From Flavobacteriaceae bacterium UBA3611 (GTDB lineage Bacteria; Bacteroidota; Bacteroidia; Flavobacteriales; Flavobacteriaceae), in contig DFLU01000010.1 of the NCBI GenBank assembly GCA_002375495.1, positions 62,001-126,000 on the forward strand: a stretch of 64,000 nucleotides of DNA. Direction: 5' to 3'. Below are positions 51,731 to 59,788 of the stretch, in pieces. Both the position numbers and the translations under genes were made by a program. The notes under the pieces are model-generated. The model saw only the letters and a program-made list of their open reading frames with translations, was not told the origin of the DNA and searched no databases. The stretch's first letter is position 1. Every line of letters starts with the position of its first letter.

Positions 51731-52939
51731 TTACTTTCTTTGTAGCAAAGCAATGTAAAAACCGTCAAATCCAGTTTTGTGCGCTAATAGTTTTTCTTCT
51801 GAAACGAGCGTAAAATCGGCTCCCTCTTCCCGAGATAAAAAATCGGCTACCTGTTTGTTGTTCTCAGAAGGTAAAATGGAACACGTAGCATAAACCAATT
51901 GTCCGCCCTCTTTCACCATTCTAGAATAGGAGTTTAACAGCTCTCGCTGTGTTTCTTTAATTTTTTCTAGAAAATCTGGCTGCATTTTCCATTTGGTATC
52001 TGGGTTTCGCTTAAGAACCCCCAAACCTGAACACGGCGCGTCTATAAGGACCTTATCTGCTTTGCCTATCATTTTTTTAATGACTTTGGTAGAATCGATA
52101 AGCCTCGTTTCAATATTATGGATACCGTTTCTACGGGCACGTCTTTTCAGTTCGTTCAGTTTATTTTGATAAATGTCCATAGAGACCACTTGGCCCTTAT
52201 TCTCCATTAAAGAAGCAATGTGCAACGACTTTCCTCCTGCTCCGGCACAGGCATCTACAATGCGCATTCCTGGTTGCGGGTCTAGCACTGCAGCCACCCG
52301 TTGTGATGATGCATCTTGAACTTCAAACCAACCTTTCTGAAATGCTTCAGAAGTAAACACATTAGCACGTTCTTTTAGCTGAAGCGCATACGGGTATCCT
52401 TTGAGGGTAATCGTTTCAATATCGAGATCAGACAAAGCATTCTGTAGCTCTCTAACTGTAGTCTGTAACGGGTTGGCTCGTAATATTACCTCGGCCTGAT
52501 TATTAAGTGCAGCAAGCTCTTTGTCCCATAATTTACCCAATTCCTTTTCACCAAGAGTGTCTAACCAATCTGGAATAGATTCCCGAATGGCACGGGTTTT
52601 TATGGCTTCGTCAAAACGACCTTTAATACGTCTTGTCGGGGTGTCTTCAAATTGAGGCCAATCGGGTATTTTTATACCGTTCAAAGTAGCCCATACAGTA
52701 AATAGTCTGAAAAGGTTAGGTCTGCTAAACGGCGCTTTCACGTCGGCTATTTCAGCATACAAACGTTTCCAACGCACAATATCGTAGGTAGTTTCAGCAA
52801 TAAAACTACGATCTCTCGCGCCCCAACGCTTATCACGCTTTAATGTGTTCCTTAATACCTTGTCTGCTTGTTTGTCTTCGTTGAATATTTCATGTAACGA
52901 ATCTATGGTGGCAAAAACTAGGTTTCTATGTAATTTCAT
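51731..52939 (-). CDS. RsmB/NOL1/NOP2-family RNA m5C methyltransferase
   Basis: 402 aa. The family methylates a cytosine in rRNA (position 967 of 16S rRNA in E. coli RsmB). The N-terminal NusB-like part is short. The SAM-binding motif DACAGAGGKSLHIASL is near 215, DAPCSGLGVLKRNPD near 290, and the catalytic Cys353 in YATCSI. The substrate may be another cytosine, since Bacteroidota have several paralogues. It is divergent from the lipoprotein gene at 53009 and shares a promoter region with it. Confidence 0.9.
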   Translation of the reverse strand: MKLHRNLVFATIDSLHEIFNEDKQADKVLRNTLKRDKRWGARDRSFIAETTYDIVRWKRLYAEIADVKAPFSRPNLFRLFTVWATLNGIKIPDWPQFEDTPTRRIKGRFDEAIKTRAIRESIPDWLDTLGEKELGKLWDKELAALNNQAEVILRANPLQTTVRELQNALSDLDIETITLKGYPYALQLKERANVFTSEAFQKGWFEVQDASSQRVAAVLDPQPGMRIVDACAGAGGKSLHIASLMENKGQVVSMDIYQNKLNELKRRARRNGIHNIETRLIDSTKVIKKMIGKADKVLIDAPCSGLGVLKRNPDTKWKMQPDFLEKIKETQRELLNSYSRMVKEGGQLVYATCSILPSENNKQVADFLSREEGADFTLVSEEKLLAHKTGFDGFYIALLQRK

Positions 52940-52956
52940 GGTGTCTAAATTGGGGG

Positions 52957-52993
52957 CAAAGGTACTACAATCCCTTCGTATTGATTACTTTTG
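52957..52993. promoter_or_regulatory. Back-to-back -7 boxes of a divergent gene pair
   Basis: On the - strand TACCTTTG (52964-52957) serves the methyltransferase (ATG at 52939). On the + strand TACTTTTG (52986-52993) serves the lipoprotein (ATG at 53009). The two boxes are 21 nt apart. The TTG inside the + strand box (52991) is an in-frame start candidate that can be dismissed for this reason. Confidence 0.65.
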
Positions 52994-53008
52994 CGGAAAC
53001 ATTTTATA

Positions 53009-54049
53009 ATGCGTATTCTTATCATTTGCATAGCCACTGTGCTACTTTTTTCATGTTCTTCTGAAACAGATAATACCTTTACCGAGGTTGCCATTTCACG
53101 AGTTTTTACAGATAGTTTAAGTATTCGGGCGATTGCCCCATTAGACGAAAACGGAGTTTGGTTTGCCGCCAATAATGGAAGGGTAGGACTCATAGATGGA
53201 GACACACCGAAGTTAGCCACCATCCATTATGAAGATTCTATTTTAGCGTTTCGGGCGATTGCCAAAACTAAAAAAGCGGTTTTTGTGCTCAGTATCGCGA
53301 GCCCCGCAGTATTGTATAAAATTGGAGTAGAAGATAGGGTGGCTACCAAGATAGAAGAGGTGTACGTAGAAAATGGCGACAAGGTGTTTTATGATGCGAT
53401 GGCATTTTGGAACGATCAAGAAGGGATTGCAATGGGCGACCCAACTAATGGGTGTTTGTCTATAATCGTTACTAGAGATGGTGGCGATACTTGGTCGAAA
53501 ATTAATTGTGAAAACTTACCGAATACCGATACGGGAGAAGCTGCTTTTGCGGCGAGTAATAGCAATATTGCTGTGTATAAAGACCACGTGTGGATTGTTT
53601 CCGGCGGAAAGCGTTCTCGAGTCTTTCACTCGGCCGATAAGGGAGAAACGTGGGAGGTATTTGAAACTCCTATCATACAAGGGAAGGCAATGACGGGGAT
53701 TTATACTGTAGATTTTTATGATGAAAATACGGGAGTTGTTCTTGGAGGGAATTGGGAAGACCAAGATTTTAATGAAGGCAATAAAGCCATTACGCATGAT
53801 GGCGGAAAGACTTGGAAGCTGTTGAGCAATGGGAGTGGCCCCGGGTATCGATCTTCTGTTAGTTTTGTGCCGGGAACGAAGGGTAACGGACTTGTGGCTG
53901 TGGGGTCACTGGGGATTTCATATAGCCCAGACCAAGGGGCAAGTTGGTCTGAATTATCTTCAGAAGGGTTTTATGCGATCGAGTTTGTGAATGATACGCT
54001 GGCTTTTGCTAGCGGTCGTAATAAAATTTCAAAACTGATTTTTAGATAG
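53009..54049 (+). CDS. YCF48/sialidase-like beta-propeller lipoprotein
   Basis: 346 aa from ATG 53009. The lipoprotein signal (MRILIICIATVLLFSC) puts the acylated Cys at residue 16. The rest is a beta-propeller with Asp-box-like repeats, for example TRDGGDTWSKI, SADKGETWEVF, THDGGKTWKLL and SPDQGASWSEL. This is the pattern of YCF48-like photosystem II stability proteins and of sialidases. No sialidase catalytic set is visible. It is probably an envelope-bound assembly or binding protein. Confidence 0.82.
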   Translation: MRILIICIATVLLFSCSSETDNTFTEVAISRVFTDSLSIRAIAPLDENGVWFAANNGRVGLIDGDTPKLATIHYEDSILAFRAIAKTKKAVFVLSIASPAVLYKIGVEDRVATKIEEVYVENGDKVFYDAMAFWNDQEGIAMGDPTNGCLSIIVTRDGGDTWSKINCENLPNTDTGEAAFAASNSNIAVYKDHVWIVSGGKRSRVFHSADKGETWEVFETPIIQGKAMTGIYTVDFYDENTGVVLGGNWEDQDFNEGNKAITHDGGKTWKLLSNGSGPGYRSSVSFVPGTKGNGLVAVGSLGISYSPDQGASWSELSSEGFYAIEFVNDTLAFASGRNKISKLIFR

Positions 54050-54057
54050 CAAATAAC

Positions 54058-54495
54058 TTATTTTTTGCCTCGCTTCTTTTTATAGCGCTCTAGCAATTTC
54101 CGTTTGAAATCTTCTTCCGCTTTGCGTAGTAAGATGATTTTTTTAGGTGGAAGTTTTCCCTTCAGTTGTGATACCAATTCCCTATAAACGGCCAGCTCTT
54201 TCTGTTTTAAATCGATGCTCTTTTCAATAAGTTCATTAGCCTCTTCATCGGTGAGGGTATCGAATCCATTTTTTATCTTTTCTAAAATTTCTCTTCGCTC
54301 TGTCTTCCGAAGTGCATGCATTTTTTCTTCCGAAGCATTATAAATAGGCCAAAATTTGGCTGCTTGTTCTGGAGTTAGATCGAGTTGCTCAGAAATATGG
54401 GCCACTTTTAACGCCTTTATTTTTTCATGACGGGAGTTCTGTGCCACCATGCTAGATAGTGTCAAGAACAGGAGGAGTGTAATACTATTTTTCAT
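54058..54495 (-). CDS. Exported small helical protein, LTPEQ-type
   Basis: 145 aa from the ATG at 54495 (MKNSITLLL); a TTG at 54507 is rejected. A signal peptide (to about residue 19, SMVAQ) precedes a Lys/Glu-rich helical body with LTPEQAAKFWPIYNASEEKM and a basic C-terminus (KKKRGKK). The LTPEQ segment recalls the LTxxQ helix of Spy/CpxP-type envelope proteins, without proof of function. It is the last gene of a sigma factor operon and overlaps the upstream frame region by no coding overlap (5-nt gap). Confidence 0.7.
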   Translation of the reverse strand: MKNSITLLLFLTLSSMVAQNSRHEKIKALKVAHISEQLDLTPEQAAKFWPIYNASEEKMHALRKTERREILEKIKNGFDTLTDEEANELIEKSIDLKQKELAVYRELVSQLKGKLPPKKIILLRKAEEDFKRKLLERYKKKRGKK

Positions 54496-54499
54496 GTCT

Positions 54500-54994
54500 T
54501 TATTCAAATAATAAGTTAGGGTCGTCTATGTTGTTCAATAAGTAATCGGTCAGGGACTCTTTTGAAATATCTTCTGAAGGCTCTGACAGGCTGTACACGT
54601 CTTCATCTTCCAGTAGCAAAGCAATGTCTTGGGGAGATAGGTCTATATTACCTTCGTCTATGTATGAGCCAATCGTTTCATCGTTGATATCATTTAAAGT
54701 AATCGAATTGTTTTGGGTGATTCCAACAATGGTAAAGATAAGTGCCAAACAAGCTACTATCGAAACCGTCGTGATAAAGCCGGTTTTTTTGTACAATGGT
54801 ATCACTTTGGGTAGGGTAGGTTCAACATTTTGCAGCACCGCCTTTTCCAGGTAATCAAAATAACCATCTGGTACGCCAAAGCCTGTCTCTTTAGGGAGCG
54901 TTTCTTCGGAAATTTTATGCAACAACCTGTCTTCGAACGTTTCGAAGTAATCTGTTGGTATTTTAAACCCTGTTGTGTACTTGTTCTCTTCCAT
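54500..54994 (-). CDS. Probable anti-sigma factor, single-pass membrane protein
   Basis: 164 aa. A cytoplasmic N-terminal part with two repeats (GFKIPTDYFETFEDRLLHKI and GFGVPDGYFDYLEKAVLQNV, both with the PxxYF pattern), one membrane segment at about residues 70-93 (TTVSIVACLALIFTIVGI), and an acidic outer part. It lies 18 nt after the ECF sigma factor gene, the usual place of its anti-sigma factor. No standard zinc anti-sigma motif is seen. The assignment rests on order, topology and the repeat. Confidence 0.7.
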   Translation of the reverse strand: MEENKYTTGFKIPTDYFETFEDRLLHKISEETLPKETGFGVPDGYFDYLEKAVLQNVEPTLPKVIPLYKKTGFITTVSIVACLALIFTIVGITQNNSITLNDINDETIGSYIDEGNIDLSPQDIALLLEDEDVYSLSEPSEDISKESLTDYLLNNIDDPNLLFE

Positions 54995-55012
54995 GGTACT
55001 AGTTAGACCGTA

Positions 55013-55573
55013 TTATCTTAATAAGGTTTCATTCTCTTTTAGATAGCTCGTTATTTTTTTGACCGCAATGTGATAGGTACTTTTTAAACCACCCACCGAT
55101 GTGTCTAATATTTCTGAAAGTGTTTCGTAGGTGTGTTCTTCAAAATACTTCATATTGAACACCAATTGTTGCTTTTGTGGGAGGGTAGCAATTGCCTTTT
55201 GTAACTGTAATTGAATGGCATCCCCTTCAAAATACACATCGCTCTTTAACTTTGACAGGGCTAGCTGCTGCACCTCCTCACTCGTAACACGTTGTTGCTT
55301 TGCTCTTTTCTTAATAAAAGTTAGCGCCTCGTTGGTAGCGATTCGATACAACCAGGTGTACAATTTACTGTCACCTTTAAATTTGTCGATATTTTTAAAA
55401 ACCTTTACAAAGGTATTCTGAAGCACATCATCTGCATCGTCATGATCGAGCACAATTTTTCGCACGTGCCAATACAGCCGCTCCTTGTACTCTGATACCA
55501 AAATACGGAACGCCCGATCGCTTTCGGCTCCAGATTGTAATAAACCAACAAGCTCTTCTTCTTGAACCACCAA
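55013..55573 (-). CDS. ECF-type RNA polymerase sigma factor
   Basis: 186 aa. Region 2 has DDVLQNTFVKVFKNIDKFKG and LYTWLYRIATNEALTFIKKR (about 45-90), binding the -10 element and core polymerase. Region 4 has LPQKQQLVFNMKYFEEHTYE and the HTH that follows (TSVGGLKSTYHIAVKKI, about 125-180). It heads an operon with the probable anti-sigma factor and the LTPEQ-type protein, so it probably responds to an envelope signal. No own promoter box was found in the 108 nt before the small RNA region. Confidence 0.92.
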   Translation of the reverse strand: MVVQEEELVGLLQSGAESDRAFRILVSEYKERLYWHVRKIVLDHDDADDVLQNTFVKVFKNIDKFKGDSKLYTWLYRIATNEALTFIKKRAKQQRVTSEEVQQLALSKLKSDVYFEGDAIQLQLQKAIATLPQKQQLVFNMKYFEEHTYETLSEILDTSVGGLKSTYHIAVKKITSYLKENETLLR

Positions 55574-55686
55574 ATTGTTTTGTATAAAGATAAGACATCT
55601 TGCAACTAAAAAGGTTTAATCTAACTAGTTATAAAGACCTACAAATCGATGAAATGCAATTAAAATCGATAAAAAACACATTTTTT

Positions 55687-55716
55687 TTGTTTTGTAGGAA
55701 AAAACACTTACATTTA
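55687..55716 (+). promoter_or_regulatory. Promoter of small RNA 1 (TTG-N19-TACATTTA)
   Basis: TTG (55687-55689) and TACATTTA (55709-55716) are 19 nt apart, the expected spacing; the -7 box differs from TAnnTTTG only at the last base. Transcription would start near 55722. It lies in the 508-nt gap 55574-56081, which otherwise holds only the second small RNA. Confidence 0.75.
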
Positions 55717-55721
55717 CGTCA

Positions 55722-55812
55722 TACTTCTTATGTATAGTTCGATATTATAAGCCCCAACTGTAATACGAACGCAATAAAGACGGGTCTTAGCGGGGGCTGG
55801 CCCGTTTTTTTT
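55722..55812 (+). ncRNA. Candidate small RNA 1, two hairpins and terminator
   Basis: About 90 nt. A leader (ATACTTCTTATGTAT) is followed by hairpin 1: GTTCG (55737-55741) with CGAAC (55766-55770), then TATTA with TAATA, and loop AGCCCCAAC. The linker is AATAAAGA. The terminator hairpin pairs ACGGG (55780-55784) with CCCGT (55801-55805) and AGC with GCT inside, with a GGGG loop, then a T tract. The C4 loop of hairpin 1 is complementary to the G4 loop of hairpin 2. The architecture matches small RNA 2 downstream. No coding frame is credible. Rfam Flavo-1 is a family to compare. Confidence 0.75.
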
Positions 55813-55912
55813 ATTTTTTTATTTTTTGTTATGTATTTGTAGGAAGAAAAATACACTTCAACAAAATTAATCGATTAAATGCATAAAAATTACGATAAAG
55901 TGTAAATTTTAT

Positions 55913-55942
55913 TTGGAAATATTAAAAATCCGACTATCTTTA
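55913..55942 (+). promoter_or_regulatory. Promoter of small RNA 2 (TTG-N19-TATCTTTA)
   Basis: TTG (55913-55915) and TATCTTTA (55935-55942) are again 19 nt apart with the same last-base deviation from TAnnTTTG as promoter 1. The start site is expected near 55948. The matching arrangement at both RNA genes supports both. Confidence 0.75.
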
Positions 55943-55947
55943 CAAAA

Positions 55948-56038
55948 GAAAATCATACTTATGTATTTGACTGCTGCGAGCCCCAAATGTGGCAGTCAAA
56001 AAAATAAAGAAGAGCGGAGCCCCAACCGCTCTTTTTTT
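55948..56038 (+). ncRNA. Candidate small RNA 2, two hairpins and terminator
   Basis: About 90 nt. A leader TCATACTTATGTAT is shared with RNA 1 apart from a 3-nt insert there. Hairpin 1 pairs TTTGACTGC (55966-55974) with GCAGTCAAA (55992-56000) and extends with G-U pairs to loop AGCCCCAAA. The linker AATAAAGA is the same as in RNA 1. The terminator pairs AGAGCGG (56011-56017) with CCGCTCT (56026-56032), loop AGCCCCAA, then seven T. It is convergent with the ABC exporter gene and its hairpin may also stop that gene from the other strand. Confidence 0.78.
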
Positions 56039-56081
56039 ATGGGGTATTCTGAAGCGATACTATGTTATAAAATTTTATGCC

Positions 56082-57905
56082 TTATGCAAATGATTGCATT
56101 TCTACCAAACTGAAGTAGACTCCTTTTTTATCTAAAAGTTCTTGGTGTTTGCCCTGCTCTACAATCTCACCTTTGCTAAGCACTACAATGGTGTCTGCAT
56201 TTTGAATCGTAGACAATCGATGCGCGATGACCACAGAAGTACGGTGCTTCATCATTTTTTCCAACGCATCCTGAACCAGTCGTTCGCTTTCGGTATCGAG
56301 GGCAGATGTAGCCTCGTCTAATATCATAATGGGCGGATTCTTCAATACGGCACGTGCAATGCTTAAACGCTGTTTTTGTCCTCCACTCAATTTACCACCG
56401 CTGTCACCCACGTTAGTTTCAATACCTTTGGGTAGGTGCTGTACGAATTCCCAAGCATTTGCGATTTTTAGCGCTTCGATCACTTCTTCGTCTGTAGCAT
56501 CAGGCTTTGCCACCTGAAGGTTTCCTTTAACCGTGTCATTAAACAAAATAGAATCTTGCGTGACGAGTCCTAATAGATTTCGCAGTGATTCTTGGGTGAT
56601 ATCTTTAATATTATCCCCATCAATTGAAATCGCCCCTTTGTTTACATCATAAAATCTTGTGATGAGGTTCGCAATGGTACTTTTACCACTACCACTTTGG
56701 CCAACCAATGCTACGGTGTGGCCCTTGGGTACTTTCAACGAAAAATTCTTTAAGACGTAGTCATCTTCATATTTAAATGAAATGTCACTGATTTCTAGTT
56801 CGCTTTGGAAATCGGTTTTAACCTTTGCATTCGGTTTGTCTTGAATGCTGCTTTCCGTTTCTAGAATTTCAAGAACACGTTCTGCTGCTGCATTTCCTTT
56901 CTTAACACTATAACTTGCTTTGCTGATTGCTTTTGCAGGTGTCAGAATTTGATACGCGAGTGCCATATAAACGATAAACATTTCTGCGGGTAGCGTACCT
57001 TCAACCAAGACCATGTGGCCACCGTACCACAATAAAACGGCAATGGTCACAATGCCTAAAAATTCACTTGTTGGCGAGGCTAGGTTCTGTCTGTTCAGTA
57101 AAGTGTTCGAGAATTTGAAAAGGCGCGTAGTAGATTCTTTGAACTTCGTGAAAAAAATATTTTCGGCGTTAAAACCCTTAATAATTTTGAGTCCGCCCAA
57201 AGTTTCGTCCAATATCGAAAGAAAATAGCCTTGTTCTCGCTGAACGCGTTCTGATTGCGCTTTCAAACTTTTCCCGATCCATGAAATAATCAAGCCAGAA
57301 ATTGGAATAAAAATAAACACGAACACCGTTAGTTTAACGCTAATTAGCAACATGGCTACGATGGCGAAGAGTATGGTGAGTGGCTCACGTACAATGAGTT
57401 CTAAAAGTGATAAGAACGATCCTTGTATTTCTAGAACATCGGTAGTAATTTTCGCAATGGTATCTCCTTTTCGCTTTTCTGAATAATAAGAAACCGGGAG
57501 GTCGATTGTTTTTTTGTAAAGTGCATTTCGCAAATCTTTTATGACCCCATTCCGAAGAAATGTGATAAAAAACATGGCCAAGTAGCCGAACAGATTCTTC
57601 AACAAAAACATGGTAATTACCAAGATCACCATAAACAATAGCGCTTCTTCTGGCCCATTGCTTGCCTTTTCGGTCACAAAGTAATTAAGATAATTTTCGG
57701 CATAGTCTTTTACGTCTGAAATACCCGTCCATTCAGGTTTCGTCTGCAACTGTTTCGTTTTATCAAACAAAACGGATAACATCGGAAATAACGAAACCAT
57801 GGCTAAGGTTCCAAACAAAGCATAAAACACATTGGCAATAATGTTCAGCCAAGCGTAGGTTTTGTACGGAAGTGCGAAGCGAATTATTTTTTTGAAATAG
57901 GTCAT
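56082..57905 (-). CDS. ABC transporter, fused permease/ATPase (MsbA-like exporter)
   Basis: 607 aa. The first ~320 residues have six membrane segments. The ATPase domain has Walker A VGQSGSGKST near 385, the Q-loop LVTQDSIL, signature LSGGQKQRLSIARA near 500, Walker B PIMILDEATSALD and the His switch VIAHRLSTI. It forms a homodimer that exports lipid or drug. The nearby dolichol-phosphate-mannose-synthase-like gene and phosphohexomutase suggest an envelope glycan link, but the substrate is not known. It starts 1 nt after the stop of the phosphohexomutase gene. Confidence 0.9.
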   Translation of the reverse strand: MTYFKKIIRFALPYKTYAWLNIIANVFYALFGTLAMVSLFPMLSVLFDKTKQLQTKPEWTGISDVKDYAENYLNYFVTEKASNGPEEALLFMVILVITMFLLKNLFGYLAMFFITFLRNGVIKDLRNALYKKTIDLPVSYYSEKRKGDTIAKITTDVLEIQGSFLSLLELIVREPLTILFAIVAMLLISVKLTVFVFIFIPISGLIISWIGKSLKAQSERVQREQGYFLSILDETLGGLKIIKGFNAENIFFTKFKESTTRLFKFSNTLLNRQNLASPTSEFLGIVTIAVLLWYGGHMVLVEGTLPAEMFIVYMALAYQILTPAKAISKASYSVKKGNAAAERVLEILETESSIQDKPNAKVKTDFQSELEISDISFKYEDDYVLKNFSLKVPKGHTVALVGQSGSGKSTIANLITRFYDVNKGAISIDGDNIKDITQESLRNLLGLVTQDSILFNDTVKGNLQVAKPDATDEEVIEALKIANAWEFVQHLPKGIETNVGDSGGKLSGGQKQRLSIARAVLKNPPIMILDEATSALDTESERLVQDALEKMMKHRTSVVIAHRLSTIQNADTIVVLSKGEIVEQGKHQELLDKKGVYFSLVEMQSFA

Positions 57906-59624
57906 TTATTGTGCAGCCAAATGCTGTTGTATCTTGTTAATTTTTTCGTCTAAATAGGCTTGGGCGTTTTTGGTTCCAGGCGCCGCATATACACTGATGT
58001 AAAACTTTATCTTGGGTTCGGTTCCGCTGGGTCGCGCTGCGATCTTGCTACCGTCTTCAGTGTAATAAATCAATACATTCGACTTCGGAATGACTAATTT
58101 GAGGGTGGTATTGTTTTGTAAGTCGGTTGCGGTGCTATTGGCATAATCTTCAACTTTTACCACGGCACTTCCAGCAATTTCAGTAAATGGATTGTTCCGA
58201 AGTTGTTTCATCATATTTGAAATTTCTTCAGCCCCTTTTTTACCTACTTTCACCAAAGAGATCAATGCTTCTTGATAAGTTCCGTAGGTAGCATACAATT
58301 CTGAAAGGTAGCTGTGCAAGGTGTTGCCGGCTTCTTTCTGCTGAGCAGCGATTTCGCAAGCTAGTAAGGTTGCTGTAACGGCGTCTTTATCGCGTACAAA
58401 ATCGCCTACCATATATCCGAAACTTTCTTCTCCACCACCAATAAAGTTCAATTCGGGAAAATCTTTCACCATTTTTGCAATCCATTTAAAGCCTGTGAGA
58501 CCTTCTTTGTAGGCAACTCCAAAATCGTCTGCAATGGCTTTTACCATTGGGGTAGACACAATAGTAGATGCAACAAATTCATTTTGGTTGAGTTTCCCGT
58601 CGTTTTTCCATTGGGTAATCAGAAAATGGGTCATAAGCACCATTGCCTGGTTTCCGTTTAGAATGGTCATGTTTCCGTCAGCATCACGAACTGCAATGCC
58701 TAAGCGATCACAATCAGGGTCGGTACCTATTACGATATCGGCATTTTCTTTATTTGCTAAATCAATGGCCATTTGTAGCGCCTCTGGTTCTTCGGGGTTG
58801 GGCGAAACAACCGTGGGGAAATCGCCATCTGGCTTTGCTTGGGCATCGACTACGGTCACATTGGTGTATCCAGCCATTTCAAGCACCTTCGGAACCATTG
58901 TGATAGCCGTGCCGTGAAGGGATGTAAATACAATTTTTAATTGCTCTTTGGCTAAAGCACTCGTGTGAAAACTACCGTTCTCGACAGATGCCTTTGCAAA
59001 TGCTTCATCTACTTCGGTATCTATGATTTCAATTAGCTCAGGATTTCTTTCAAAATTAATATCTTGATATTCTAAACTGTTGATGGCCTCAATAATGGCA
59101 GTATCTTGTGGCGGAACTAGTTGGCCTCCATCTTCCCAATATACCTTGTAGCCATTATATTCTGGCGGATTGTGGGAAGCGGTGAGTACAATACCGCATT
59201 GACAACCAAGGTGTTTTACAGCAAAAGACAACTCAGGAGTAGGGCGGAGGTCTGAGAATAGAAAAACTTTAATACCGTTGGCAGTAAATACATCTGCAAC
59301 GATCTGTGCCAATTCTTTGCTGTTATGCCTACAATCGTATGCGATTGCAACCTTGCATTGTTGCTTCGGAAATTGCTGTTTTAAATAATTTGAAATCCCT
59401 TGGGTATTTTTCCCTAAGGTGTACTTATTGATTCGGTTGTCACCAACACCCATGATTCCGCGCATACCGCCTGTTCCGAAAGCTAAATCTTTATAAAAAC
59501 TATCTTCCAGCCCAGTAGGGTCGTGGGCAATCATTTCTTTTATGGCATGTTGCGTAGTGGCATCAAAAAAAGGGGTAAGCCATTTATTAGCACGTGTTAA
59601 AATGACAGGATCTACGTAAATCAT
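57906..59624 (-). CDS. Phosphoglucomutase/phosphomannomutase family
   Basis: 572 aa, typical of the long alpha-D-phosphohexomutase group. It interconverts hexose 1- and 6-phosphates. GTGGMRGIMG near 50, the phosphoserine loop LTASHNPPEYNGYKVYW near 145, the metal loop TDPDCDRLG near 302, the sugar-binding GGGEESFGY near 400 and the RPSGTEPKIKFY phosphate-binding loop near the end are all intact. It provides glucose or mannose 1-phosphate for glycan precursors. It is in one unit with the ABC exporter. Confidence 0.92.
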   Translation of the reverse strand: MIYVDPVILTRANKWLTPFFDATTQHAIKEMIAHDPTGLEDSFYKDLAFGTGGMRGIMGVGDNRINKYTLGKNTQGISNYLKQQFPKQQCKVAIAYDCRHNSKELAQIVADVFTANGIKVFLFSDLRPTPELSFAVKHLGCQCGIVLTASHNPPEYNGYKVYWEDGGQLVPPQDTAIIEAINSLEYQDINFERNPELIEIIDTEVDEAFAKASVENGSFHTSALAKEQLKIVFTSLHGTAITMVPKVLEMAGYTNVTVVDAQAKPDGDFPTVVSPNPEEPEALQMAIDLANKENADIVIGTDPDCDRLGIAVRDADGNMTILNGNQAMVLMTHFLITQWKNDGKLNQNEFVASTIVSTPMVKAIADDFGVAYKEGLTGFKWIAKMVKDFPELNFIGGGEESFGYMVGDFVRDKDAVTATLLACEIAAQQKEAGNTLHSYLSELYATYGTYQEALISLVKVGKKGAEEISNMMKQLRNNPFTEIAGSAVVKVEDYANSTATDLQNNTTLKLVIPKSNVLIYYTEDGSKIAARPSGTEPKIKFYISVYAAPGTKNAQAYLDEKINKIQQHLAAQ

Positions 59625-59656
59625 AGTGAGGGTTCAAACGATTTTGTTATGCGGTG

Positions 59657-59664
59657 CAAAAGTA
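59657..59664 (-). promoter_or_regulatory. -7 promoter box (TACTTTTG) of the phosphohexomutase gene
   Basis: CAAAAGTA on the + strand reads TACTTTTG on the - strand, a full TAnnTTTG match, with 32 nt to the ATG at 59624. No matching TTG at 19 nt is seen. Confidence 0.5.
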
Positions 59665-59711
59665 CGGAAATGTATTCGGTTAATTGGAAGGTTGGATAAT
59701 TAGTGGATATG

Positions 59712-59727
59712 TCTAGTAAAAACTAGA
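59712..59727. other. Small perfect hairpin downstream of the glycosyltransferase gene
   Basis: TCTAGT (59712-59717) and ACTAGA (59722-59727) surround AAAA. It lies 62 nt after the stop of the leftward glycosyltransferase. There is no T run on the - strand, so it is a weak terminator candidate only. Confidence 0.35.
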
Positions 59728-59788
59728 TTCTACAATAAAGTTCTTTTTCGTAACCGCTTCGAGATTATTGTTTGACATAAACGAAAAT

